From Molanna angustata (lineage: Eukaryota; Arthropoda; Insecta; Trichoptera; Molannidae), in assembly GCA_963576475.1 (NCBI GenBank), contig OY754970.1:30168280-30232279 (forward strand): 64,000 nt of DNA, written 5' to 3'. This document shows, in pieces, positions 55,080 through 64,000 of the stretch (position 1 is its first letter; each line of letters starts with the position of its first letter). The translations under genes and the position numbers were made by a program. A model generated the notes under the pieces. That model searched no databases and had not been told where the DNA came from. It worked only from the letters and a program-made list of their open reading frames with translations.

Positions 55080-56315
55080 TAAAAAAATGTCTTTACTATC
55101 GCGCAAAGAGAGGTTCTCAAAGTAAAAACTTGGCTAGAGTATAACCTTTTGACCCTTAACGTGACAAAGACCAAATATCTTACCTTTGGCATAAAAAATA
55201 GACCTCTACTATCGGCCAATCATACATTAACTATTCATGACTGCCATAATGGTGTACCTTGTCACTGTTTACCTCTGGAGAGAGCAGATTCTATCAAATG
55301 TTTAGGAGTAACCATAGACTCATCACTTAGATGGGATAAACATATAGAACATGTCACTAAAAGAACACGTCAGTTAGTATATATCTTCAGGAGTATAAGA
55401 AATATTGTCGACCATCAAACTATCAAAACTATTTACTACGCACTCTGTCAATCCATCATTACTTACGGCATTCTTATTTGGGGCAACTGCGCAATTTCGA
55501 TATTAGATTCTCTTTATAAGAGTCAAAAACTTGTGATCAAAATTATTTTGTCCCGCCCTATAAGATTCCCTACTCGAAACCTTTTTGAAAACTTCAAAGT
55601 CTTAACTCTACATCAGCTCTACACTAAATGCCTTATTTGCTACTTCACATTTAAAGACACCGATAAAACACGAACACAACAAACAAGATTTACACGTACG
55701 TCATCTCACTTAAATTACCATATCCCTCATCCAAACACTAGCCTTGCTCAGCGACACTATTCATATCAAGCTCCCAGTGTTTACAATACCATCCCAGATT
55801 CTATTAAAAATATCAATCACTACCAAAGGTTCAAAAGAGAAATAACCTTATGGATCATTGAATCAAATCCACCACAATAACATTTTTCTCATTTCTTATG
55901 ACTTGCTTTATGTTTACTGTATGTGTGTGTGTGTATGTGTGATGTGTGTGAGTATGTTTATGATCCAGTATATTACGTGAGTATGGAGAGTGCCTGTGGA
56001 TGTATGTTAGGTAGTGTATGAACAATTGTGCTGAATCCACTTTAAAATAATGTTGTTTAATTTACAAAACCAAAGACTGCATCCAATATAACACAGGGAT
56101 TATCCCTAGCATATTGGAGAGCAAAATCGCTAATTGACAGCAAAGCGCAAGAGAGTGTCAATGGTTTGGATGTGTATGTGTACCTTTCCATTGTCTCTGT
56201 CTGAAATATGTATAGCATTTAATCTTTTTTTATATATGTACCTTTATTACTGTTGTCAAACCTCTGTATGTAAAATGTCATGTTTATTATAAATAAATAA
56301 AAAAAAAATGTATCA
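55080..56315 (+). pseudogene. LINE reverse-transcriptase C-terminus, best preserved frame
   Basis: One frame is open from about 55104 to the TAA at 55878-55880 (more than 240 codons). In order: VKTWLEYNLLTLNVTKTKYL, CLGVTIDSSLRWDKHIEHVT, IKTIYYALCQSIITYGILIW, VIKIILSRPIRFPTRNLFEN, LAQRHYSYQAPSVYNTIPDS and FKREITLWIIES. This is the segment after the catalytic motifs of a Jockey/R-type LINE. The upstream RT core and endonuclease are missing, so it cannot act by itself. The 3' untranslated region runs to an A-rich tail (AAATAAATAAAAAAAAAATG, 56291-56310). The absence of stops suggests the youngest LINE insertion in the window. A (GT)n run lies at 55920-55950. Confidence 0.9.
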
Positions 56316-58590
56316 TGCGTGTACCTTTTTAGGTTATATTTTCATCGAAAGACAACAATTGGGCAGTGGAGTCAATAATGCTCTCTGACCTTTATCACTG
56401 GAGGGACACAATATAGGTTGATGATCTTGGACACAGAAAGTAAATATTGGAAACTTTTTTAATATTTTGTTTAAATCAACCTCTGGTAATGCATATTGTC
56501 ATCAGATATAATGTTAACTGACATGATAGACACCACAGAAACAAATAGAAGTCATCTTACCACATATGATAGATACTGTAACTGTCTACTGTTTTTCACG
56601 TGACAGTTATACAGAGCGTTTGGAGCGTACATTCAACGTTCAGTCTGAACACGACAGTGTCTTTAGAGCCTCTGTTTCCGGTCATTCTGATCGGCCTAGA
56701 CCGTCACTTAACTGCACTCGGCGTTCATTGTGAATGCACCCCTGATGGAGTACCTTTTCAATTTGATATAAGGTTACATATTCTCGAATCCAAAATAATT
56801 AACAGAAAAGAAAAATATACAGTGACCTCTAAAGCTATTTGTTCCCATAAAATTGTAATGGAAATTCTGAATGGCACCAAGCTATGGTACAGATTTTCAG
56901 GTTATAAAGGAAGAGAGTCTAGTAGAATATTCCAATGTTTGAATTTAATATTTTCATTATTTCTATTTTCATCATACGAAATTATTGTGTCAATTTGTAT
57001 GAAGGAATATGCTTAAAAGTATAATTTTCTATGATACAATTATGTATACGCTTAACATAATATTTAAAATTGTATAGGGCAATATTTAACAAATATTATA
57101 TTTACATGCATCATAACGATTATGTTATTATTAACAATTACATAACTTCAGTGCAGTATAAACGAATTTCTACTGCAAAACAGTAAAACACTGCGGATGT
57201 TCCGTGTAAAAATGCAATTGCAGCTTTCGCTATGGATATTGATTTTAGGTTAGTATCCTCACCCTCTATAGTTGCGCCCACAGACTCGGCTGAATTCGAG
57301 TGGGAGTCCTCAAACCTTTCCAACTTGGTCCCATTTCTCCACTTCTTTCTATCTCAGTGCAACTTTTCAAAAAACCGCTCAGCTGATTCATCATTTTTTC
57401 CGTCTGGAACCCAATCACGGCTCTGACATAATTTATGTAAATAAAAATATTTATTTTCAAGAAATGAAGATAGTTGAAAAGGTCTTAATTAGCCGAAAGG
57501 ATCTTCTTGTGAAAGGAAATAATTCTCTGTCGATTGATCAGTGATTTCATTTTGTATAACCCAAATGTGGAAAATGATATCGCGAGTAGAGCGAAAAAGC
57601 CTATGTTTTGGACTCATATAAAGAACGGATGACGAATGTCTGGCAAAGCAAGCCTGGAAACAAAAAGGATATTATGAAATGTAGGAGTAGGCCGAGAAAA
57701 AGTTGGCCCGAAAGTATTTCGGGAATATACAAAGGGGAGAATATGAAATGGAAAAAAAACATTATATGACGCAATACAATACATTAAGCGAAAGATTGTA
57801 TGTCAGTATTTTTTATGACAATTTTATTTTTCGGAATTGGAGAGAAAAGGCCATGCATAGGGTGCAATGGAGACGATTCCTTAGACGATGACATATCTAA
57901 ATCGAGGCACCTTTGCAAAAAGATTTTTTTAATTTGTGCAAAAACACGGCAAGTGCTGTTAAGTCCTCACCTGTTGTGCGGGATTTGAAGGTGTGCTGTC
58001 TTTCTTATCTTGCCCAGCTCACGATGGATTCTACCGCAGAGAGAGGTCGAATTCATCTCTCGAATGTGGAGTGGCGGTGTCACGTGACTAGCGGCGCAAG
58101 GTCACCCCATTACTCCTACCCCCTCTCGATTTCCATTTACCCAACTTTTTCCACCACCCTGTGGGAAATTGCGGTCGTGACCTTATGAACGAAGGTTTTT
58201 ACCGCATTACGAAACGATTCGTTTTCGACAACTTCTTCAAAACTGCACACTTGTTATTCTTAATGCATATTCAATGTACCTACTCCAGTTTCATGACCTG
58301 TAACAAAGTTATTTTAATTATTACTTCCGCGAATTAATATAGTTCCATTAGCTTTCAAAAGGTTAATACTGTTGAGATTATGCAATTTTTTAACACATAG
58401 ATATTTACATACATAAGTACTATACATCTCGTGTTTTTCGCAGATTCGGCAAAGAACCCAAACGCCTTATTTTTCGGTCGCCTCATTTATATTCAAGTTA
58501 TTTTTGTTCCATGTTTTTTCATTTTAATTTTTGCTGTAACTCGTTGTCGGTTCATTATGTCGTGGCCAAACCAATTTTATTGATAAATTA
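56316..58590. other. Mostly non-coding; weak signals only
   Basis: 56600-56760 has GTGACAGTTATACAGAGCGT and GTTCAGTCTGAACACGACAG, with partial self-complementarity, and is probably a MITE. A 62-codon ATG frame (57800-57988) starts with a hydrophobic MSVFFMTILFFGIGEK stretch; I see no support for it as a gene. CpG-richer sequence at 58000-58190 has no recognisable motif. Confidence 0.3.
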
Positions 58591-58700
58591 TAATTATCAT
58601 CATCATCCTCAGCGTCACAACCCTTGTTGGGTCCTAGATGCCTCCAAGAATATTCTCCATACTGCTCTTTCCATGACTGCCACCTCCCAGTTCTGCTGCC
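58591..58700 (-). mobile_element. LINE 3' tail, (ATG)n type
   Basis: Antisense ATCATCATCATCCTCAGCGT, CACAACCCTTGTTGGGTCCT and GATGCCTCCAAGAATATTCT resemble the tail and coding end at 32015-32345. Confidence 0.5.
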
Positions 58701-58714
58701 CCATTAATTTAATT

Positions 58715-58990
58715 TTATTTATTCATACAAACACTGATGACATTACAATAATTATTGAATCTGCAATGCCCCACTAGGCAAAACAACCTGTGCCGGGGCC
58801 AATGCATCTCGAGACAGTGACACTGTATTAGTTGATGCCAACATCAATCGTATATAAAAAGTGATAATGTCACAAACAACAATGGAAATAAAAAAAAAAC
58901 ATAACATAAAAAAATGTACTAATACCTATGCCTAGAGCTAAATAAAGTATGGGGTCGAAAGCTTTGGGTGAAAAATCTCCTCTACATAGT
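58715..58990 (-). mobile_element. LINE family D 3' end
   Basis: The block CTGCAATGCCCCACTAGG (58761-58778), CCTGTGCCGGGGCCAATGCA and a TTTATTTATTC tail match 10535-10650. Confidence 0.65.
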
Positions 58991-59019
58991 GTCTGCCTGA
59001 TACTAAGAGCTGCCTGATA

Positions 59020-59330
59020 CTAAAAAAATTGAGAAACTATTCAGATATCCTTCAAAATCTAATGAGGTCTAAGTGAGTATCAGATATACAAATCTGCAAA
59101 ATTTTGAAAAGAATCCAATGAGTACTTTAGTCCATAATCGATGAAGTAAAATAAACACTCCGTACAATTGCATACACACACACAAATATACATTGTGATG
59201 AAACTTTCAGAATACAATCTCAGCATGATACTTGTTGATAATCTGCAATAAAAAATACCCTTAAAAATTGCGAAATCACAACTCCCTACTATTTCCCTTT
59301 GGGTTAGTGAAGAGTAAAAATATCCATCGT
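59020..59330 (+). repeat. Interspersed repeat F, copy 2
   Basis: It parallels 52770-53075 (TATCCTTCAAAATCTAATGA, ATACAATCTCAGCATGATAC, GATAATCTGCAATAAAAAAT, ACCCTTAAAAATTGCGAAAT). It ends GTGAAGAGTAAAAA in both. Confidence 0.8.
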
Positions 59331-59920
59331 GTTTTTATCTATTGTTTTTTTTCCTATACATTTTTTTATTGGTCTTTGTCTACAGTCATATGAACTGACC
59401 TAACATAATTTTATTGCAATGATTCGTGACAATTCTCGCATATTTTCCGTGACAGACTGCCATTTCATTGCATTCATATACATCTTATCTTATCGCTTTA
59501 ATAATTATGTATTTCTTTATTGCCCAAACGAACCTGTCACCTTGGAGTGGACGATAAACCTACATTGTTTGATATATTATTTAGAATAACATTTTATTAT
59601 CTAGATTTGTCTCATTGGCAAATATTCTATAATTGCGGATCAATCACGCGTTTCTTTCTTCTGGAAACCAACCATTAAGCATATTTTTGATTTTATCTGT
59701 TAATATATTATTCAAAGGAAGGGTACTTTATTAAAATACATATAGAAATTATCAATCATAAAAACGATGGTACATTGACTTTGTGGTGGAGTTTGTTTAG
59801 GCCACAGCCCACTTACGTTTATGCTTAAAGAAATATAATTTGTACTGTTTTTTTTTTAATTTACAGCTTATGTTTTAAACAAAAAATAATTGTTTTAAAT
59901 TATCGGTATACCCAAATATA
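59331..59920. other. AT-rich non-coding stretch
   Basis: Nothing recognised. Confidence 0.4.
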
Positions 59921-60046
59921 TGTAGGATATGGGTCGTATTACGGGAGTTATTTGAGAAAATTATCAAGAGTTTTTGTAAGCAGTATTCTCGCAGTACGGG
60001 ACCTTACCCTTTTCTTAAATAACTCCCATAATACGACCCTATGTCT
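59921..60046. mobile_element. Short MITE-like inverted repeat
   Basis: The arms 59931-59960 (GGGTCGTATTACGGGAGTTA...) and 60010-60039 are complementary at 28 of 30 positions, with a ~49-bp spacer. No target duplication was found. Confidence 0.6.
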
Positions 60047-60589
60047 TAGAAGATGATGGCCATCCATTGAACGATTCTAGTCAGTGTCAAGAAATATAAC
60101 AATGATACTAAAAACTAGGAGTTTTATTTTTGTCAAAAACAGATTTTCATAAATTCGCTCTGGAGTTTTATCAATGATTGACGGCTGAGAAGTTATATAA
60201 ATTAATTTATTGTTTGTTAGTAGTCAATTGACTGAGGTATTCATTATTCCAGATGACCACTCATTATGTTATGTTTAAAATGGTATACATATGTTAAATT
60301 ATATAAATATTATACATTGCGGGCAGTGACTTCTCTTCGATAATCGTGTCGTTATCTGAATGTCGACCACAGTAGGGTCGACCTTTTGACCCACTGCTAA
60401 AGTAGGTGCCACTGCAATCAGTAGCGTTTCATAAATAACATAATATCACTATTTTATTGCTTTCCTTTTCCCGATGTTATTCATTATAGCCCATCATTAC
60501 GCAATACTTTTTTTGTAGTTGAATTATCCCATTGAGTAATGCTTGGAATTTTCATTGATTTACTTACAAAACAATGTAAATTGTGTATG
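60047..60589. other. AT-rich non-coding stretch
   Basis: Nothing recognised. Confidence 0.4.
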
Positions 60590-60875
60590 ACCTGCTTGAG
60601 CCCCGGGCTCCTCCAGATCCTTCTCCGGCCGTCCCTGTGCTCCGCCGCTCTCCTCCAGTTTGCAATTCTGATCGCGCTTATGTTGTCTTCTGTGACTCTT
60701 CATCTTAGGTTGGGCCTGCCTCTACTTATTCTGCCCTCTGGATTAGTGTTTAGAATCTATTTGAGGACACGATCATTGTTCATCCGGCTGGCATGTCCCA
60801 ACCACTGCATTCTACGTACTTTTATGGCTTTTACAATTGTGGGTTCGTCATATAATGACTGTAGTTCATAATTAT
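60590..60875 (-). pseudogene. LINE ORF2 C-terminal domain, antisense
   Basis: The minus strand reads ELQSLYDEPTIVKAIKVRRM, QWLGHASRMNNDRVLK, stop, ILNTNPEGRISRGRPNLR, stop, RVTEDNISAIRIANWRRAAE and HRDGRRRIWRSPG. This is the same C-terminal family as 28868 (WxGHxxRM...GRxxRGRP...W..AA..R..WR). Only two stops break an otherwise single frame. Confidence 0.85.
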
Positions 60876-61138
60876 TTCGTAAAAATTCTCTTTTATTTTA
60901 TTTTACTAAGGACAGCACATAGTGAATTCGCTTATTTAAAATATTTTTTTATACAATATACAGGTAATGCTTTTATTTTTACGTAAATTTGTCCAAAAAT
61001 ATATCGTGTAATCGTCTCTTTTATTGTTTTGATAACGCAAAAAAGTATTTTGATCAATTTTGATTTTTTAATGACGTAAAAATTTTGATAAAATATCAAA
61101 GATGTATAAATTTTCGTGCTCTGAGTTAAGCGCGATTA
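60876..61138. other. AT-rich non-coding stretch
   Basis: Nothing recognised. Confidence 0.35.
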
Positions 61139-61289
61139 TACAGGTTGTCTCAAAAGAAAGTTTATATTTAGTGGATCGATTAAAAAAAAAGTAAGCCGTG
61201 TATAGAAAAAATGTTTATTAATTATTAAAGTACACAATTTGGGAATTTATTTCTTAAAAAAATTAAATTATTTCTTAAATTTATTTATT

Positions 61290-61910
61290 TATTTTTTTTA
61301 GGATACAAAATATATTTATTAAACACCTAAATCGAAAAGCATTTCTTGATTTCCCATCGTATCGTGAGGCAAGGATTTACCATGGCATTGATTCACTCGA
61401 AAACAGATCTGATATGATGCTTCTCCACAATATTATTAATAATAAAATTGATTCTCCTGCTCTCTTAAACTACATATATATCTTTCAACATCCCTACCCG
61501 AAGAACTAGACACACTCCTCTTTTCCGTCTTACCACTCAACACACCAACTATGCTCAACATGCAACAATGTACAGAATCTGTAATACATATAATAGGCAT
61601 TTCCAAGAGATTGACATATTCTTACTTAGCGCCCCCACATTCAAAAAATATATCAAACTTAAAATTTCATCGTCATAATCAAATTTAACACTTAATTATA
61701 CTGACACATTTATATATGCAATTTCACACATCATTCACACAATATTCTCACCATAATATGTAACCATTCCTAATATATCTTAATATACTACAATAACTTC
61801 AGCGACAACCTGTAATTGGCTTTATTCTTAATCAAATTATCTTTATGTTTTATAATTTATTATATGCTGTATGTTGTCCTTTTAAATAAATAAATAAATA
61901 AAAATAATAT
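61290..61910 (+). pseudogene. LINE fragment inserted in the mariner-like element
   Basis: The plus strand reads FIKHLNRKAFLDFPSYREAR, then GIDSLENRSDMMLLHNIINN and KIDSPALL, with stops soon after. This resembles the Jockey-like SLExRRxxxxLxFLxKxINNxIDSPxLL block after the RT domain. The 3' tail is (AAAT)n at 61887-61906. It must be younger than the mariner copy. Confidence 0.75.
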
Positions 61911-62058
61911 CGTCCAAATGTAGACCCTCGCGTTCGCAGCACTCATTTAATCGAACAGTAAAATTACATATGACGGCTCGGTAGGTGGACTCGGTGATGG
62001 TTACCATTACGTGACGGATATTTTCTTTCAAATGCGCCAGGGAAGTCGGTTTACTGGC

Positions 62059-62170
62059 GTAAACTTTAGAGAAGAGAACGGTAGTTCTTGAAACTAGTAG
62101 TGGAGTAAAAATAAATAAGTGGAAATAAACAAAGTTATATTGTTATTTTAATGAATTTGTAAACTTTAGA
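62059..62170. mobile_element. 100-bp insertion flanked by 12-bp direct repeats
   Basis: GTAAACTTTAGA occurs at 62059-62070 and 62159-62170. Removing one repeat plus the intervening ~88 bp rejoins the transposase sequence in one reading direction, so this looks like an insertion with a 12-bp target duplication. Confidence 0.65.
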
Positions 62171-62440
62171 TTTAAGATAACCCCATAGGAAAAAGTCATA
62201 GGGGTTAATTCTGGACTGCGTTAAGGCCAATTTATGTCACCTCTCCTGGAGATCAATTTGTCTGGAAAAATTTCACGAACTCGTGGCAGAGATGTATTGG
62301 ACGTGTGTGACGTTGCTCCGTCCTGCTGGAACCATGTTTCTTTGGTTGAAAGTTTTGCAGTTCAGACACCAAGAAGTCGTCTCACATCTCCACATAACGC
62401 TCTGAATTCAAATATTAACTTTCTTTTGAGACACCTTGTA

Positions 62441-62929
62441 TTTTGTTTGGTTTATATACGAATATATTAATGTTTTTCTTTTGTGTCAGCGCAATTATAC
62501 AATACGTATGACTTTATATTTTATATTATGTTGCATTGATAATATAATTTATGTTGGTTGATTGATCCTCATGTCAACAGCTGTAGGACAAATTTAATCT
62601 GTGTCTACACTGTCTAGCGTCTACTTTTAATGCACAACACTGTCTGTCTATGGTCTGTAGTACCACGATGGCAAGGCAACGGATGCCATACATCCGTTAG
62701 TGGTGTTAACTTTGCCCGATAATTTAATATCCGGCATAGTCTATGATTATTTATATTGTTTATCATCCTTGTCAAATCGTCTCAACGAACTTAAATTCTT
62801 TTATAATATTTTTTACCAAACTAAATGATATGTACCCACAGTGATATGTACCTATGTATAAAACTTTTGCGCGCTCTGAATGTAAGACATGTCGCTATTT
62901 TGCATTATATTATTTTTTTTTTTTATTTT
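62441..62929. other. AT-rich non-coding stretch
   Basis: Ends in a long T run at 62909-62935. Nothing else recognised. Confidence 0.4.
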
Positions 62930-63104
62930 TTTTAAAAAAATGAATATGTCCTTATTAATCAATTACATATGCATCTTCCTACGTTCCCTAAAATAAGCAA
63001 ATAAATGCTTGTGCTATAGGTGAACGAGATCGGTCGAGGCAGGATTCGAACTCGCGACCACTGGATTACTAGCCCAGCGCGCTAACCGCTCTGCCATCGA
63101 TCCA
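62930..63104 (-). mobile_element. tRNA-derived SINE, family C
   Basis: On the minus strand: GATGGCAGAGCGGTTAGCGC, AATCCAGTGGTCGCGAGTTC (A box and B box well kept), GCCTCGACCGATC, and the body CCCTAAAATAAGCAAATAAA on the plus strand. It matches 23553 closely. Confidence 0.9.
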
Positions 63105-64000
63105 TCTATATACAAACATAGTCCTCACCATTTATCATTAGCACCAAATCACACTAGAAATGATACTTTCCACAGCTCGCTTCACCAATAGTATCAATTC
63201 AACAAACTTATATTATATTACCATTTTTAAATTTTTTTTATTTACACAATTAAATTGCATAAAAGCCACACTTAATAAAAAATTACAATGAATAGGCTTA
63301 TAATATAATTGTTAAAACTATTATCCCAATCTAGTGTAAATTACATGTGACAAACCATTTCATTATAATAATAACTTACTGGGATGCGATGTGAAGGTGA
63401 AGTTATCTTGCCAAACTGATTTTCAATTAGATAACATATTTTAATATTAGTAAAGCGAGTTGGGGAAAATATCAAGTTGTAGGGTAAGTACTTTGATGTT
63501 TATTGTAAATGGCGATGATTCTGTTGATTGTGAATTTTAAAAATGAATTAGTTCTATAATAATTAACATGGAAGAGTGGTGTGTCTCGTAAGTCGATTCG
63601 GTACATGCAAATTTATTTACCTATCTGTAGATATAACTTTTGTTAATTGTTTTTTTTTTAATTTCTCTTTTACATACGAAAGCTTGCACTCTGGTAAAGT
63701 GCAACATACCTTTTTCTTAGTGTATAATTTTTATATCTTTCGATTATATATGCACAATATGTGTCAATTATTGTATTATTAATAAGTACATAGAAACATT
63801 ACATTGTCATTTACTAATGGAGTGAACATGTAATAAATTTGCCTTGATTTATCAACACATTCGCCTGATCGGTTACTGAAAATATGCAGAGTTGTTTATA
63901 TTAAAATAAAAAAAATCGTTCCGGTCAATGTTAAGTATTTTCATTATTCAGGGAACATCAAAGTTGGGTCAGCGTAGGGGGCGTCATCGGCGATTAAAAA
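63105..64000. other. AT-rich non-coding stretch to window end
   Basis: Nothing recognised; small open frames only. Confidence 0.4.

Larger units (their letters stand above)
61139..62440 (-). mobile_element. Mariner-like DNA transposon, deleted and interrupted
   Basis: The left end TACAGGTTGTCTCAAAAGAA and the right end TTCTTTTGAGACACCTTGTA are inverted repeats of about 30 bp with TA at both outer edges. On the minus strand the transposase remnant reads ETWFQQDGATSHTSNTSLPR, then VREIFPDKLISRRGDINWP, NPYDFFLWG and YLKSKVY. After a ~100-bp insertion it continues ASKPTSLAHLKENIRHVMVT and VRLNECCEREGLHLDDII. WFQQDGATxHT and DFFLWGYLKSKVY are hallmark DDE/D blocks of Tc1/mariner-superfamily transposases. 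The N-terminal half (DNA binding and first catalytic Asp) is deleted, and a LINE lies at 61290-61905. Confidence 0.85.

Noticed and set aside
56600..57016. 138-codon plus-strand open frame
   Set aside because: Its first part lies in sequence resembling a MITE (GTTCAGTCTGAAC), it lacks an ATG start and no motif is visible.
57800..57988. 62-codon ATG frame with hydrophobic N-terminus, possible small secreted protein
   Set aside because: Single short frame, no splice or homology support, overlapping open frames nearby.

Overview
The window looks like non-coding DNA from an insect, most probably a moth or butterfly. It is AT-rich and carries many short TAGGTACCTA-type motifs, which I associate with Lepidoptera. 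It is crowded with tRNA-derived SINEs, 5'-truncated non-LTR retrotransposons (LINEs), small DNA transposons and foldback elements. There is no bacterial-style gene packing. No host protein-coding gene can be named from the sequence; the window reads as intergenic DNA or very large introns. The species call is an inference from style, not from a marker gene.

Layout. 1-13 kb: a SINE, an element with clustered inverted subterminal repeats, LINE 3' ends (one CR1/L2-like scrap at 4.25 kb and one long reading frame at 5.6-6.5 kb), SINEs near 7.3-7.8 kb and an RTE-like LINE end at 8 kb. 13-24 kb: adjacent SINEs, a long RTE-like LINE antisense at 14.3-15.2 kb, a perfect 33-bp hairpin at 15.84 kb, a repeat at 18.6-19.6 kb that recurs inverted at 43 kb, LINE remnants at 19.7-20.9 kb, a G-rich island at 21.5 kb, and a minisatellite-bearing element at 23.8-24.9 kb. 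26-37 kb: several foldback or MITE-like elements, two of them nested inside older retroelements, LINE ends, and a weak candidate exon at 34.3 kb. 37.6-42.5 kb: CpG-rich sequence, the best candidate for a host promoter and untranslated first exon. 39.5-40.5 kb: an antisense Jockey-like reverse transcriptase with recognisable catalytic motifs. 43-56 kb: the inverted repeat copy, an RTE-like end, a ~157-bp tandem repeat, a LINE C-terminus missed by simple ORF calling, a 28-bp perfect hairpin, a CpG-rich island at 51.5 kb, a GATA-motif cluster at 54.2 kb and the best preserved LINE reading frame (55.1-55.9 kb). 58-64 kb: LINE ends, a mariner-like transposase remnant interrupted by a LINE, and a SINE.

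How the parts relate. Three tRNA-derived SINE families are present. One (family B) shares its 3' tail, including a small stem-loop, with a LINE family that is also present here, which fits the usual picture of a SINE mobilised by a LINE's enzyme. Two other LINE 3' ends share a terminal GTGATGGTATG block with a hairpin just before it. Nested insertions (MITE in SINE, MITE in LINE, LINE in mariner) give a relative age order. I saw no new enzymatic or defence system; the notable material is transposon structure and hairpin formation.
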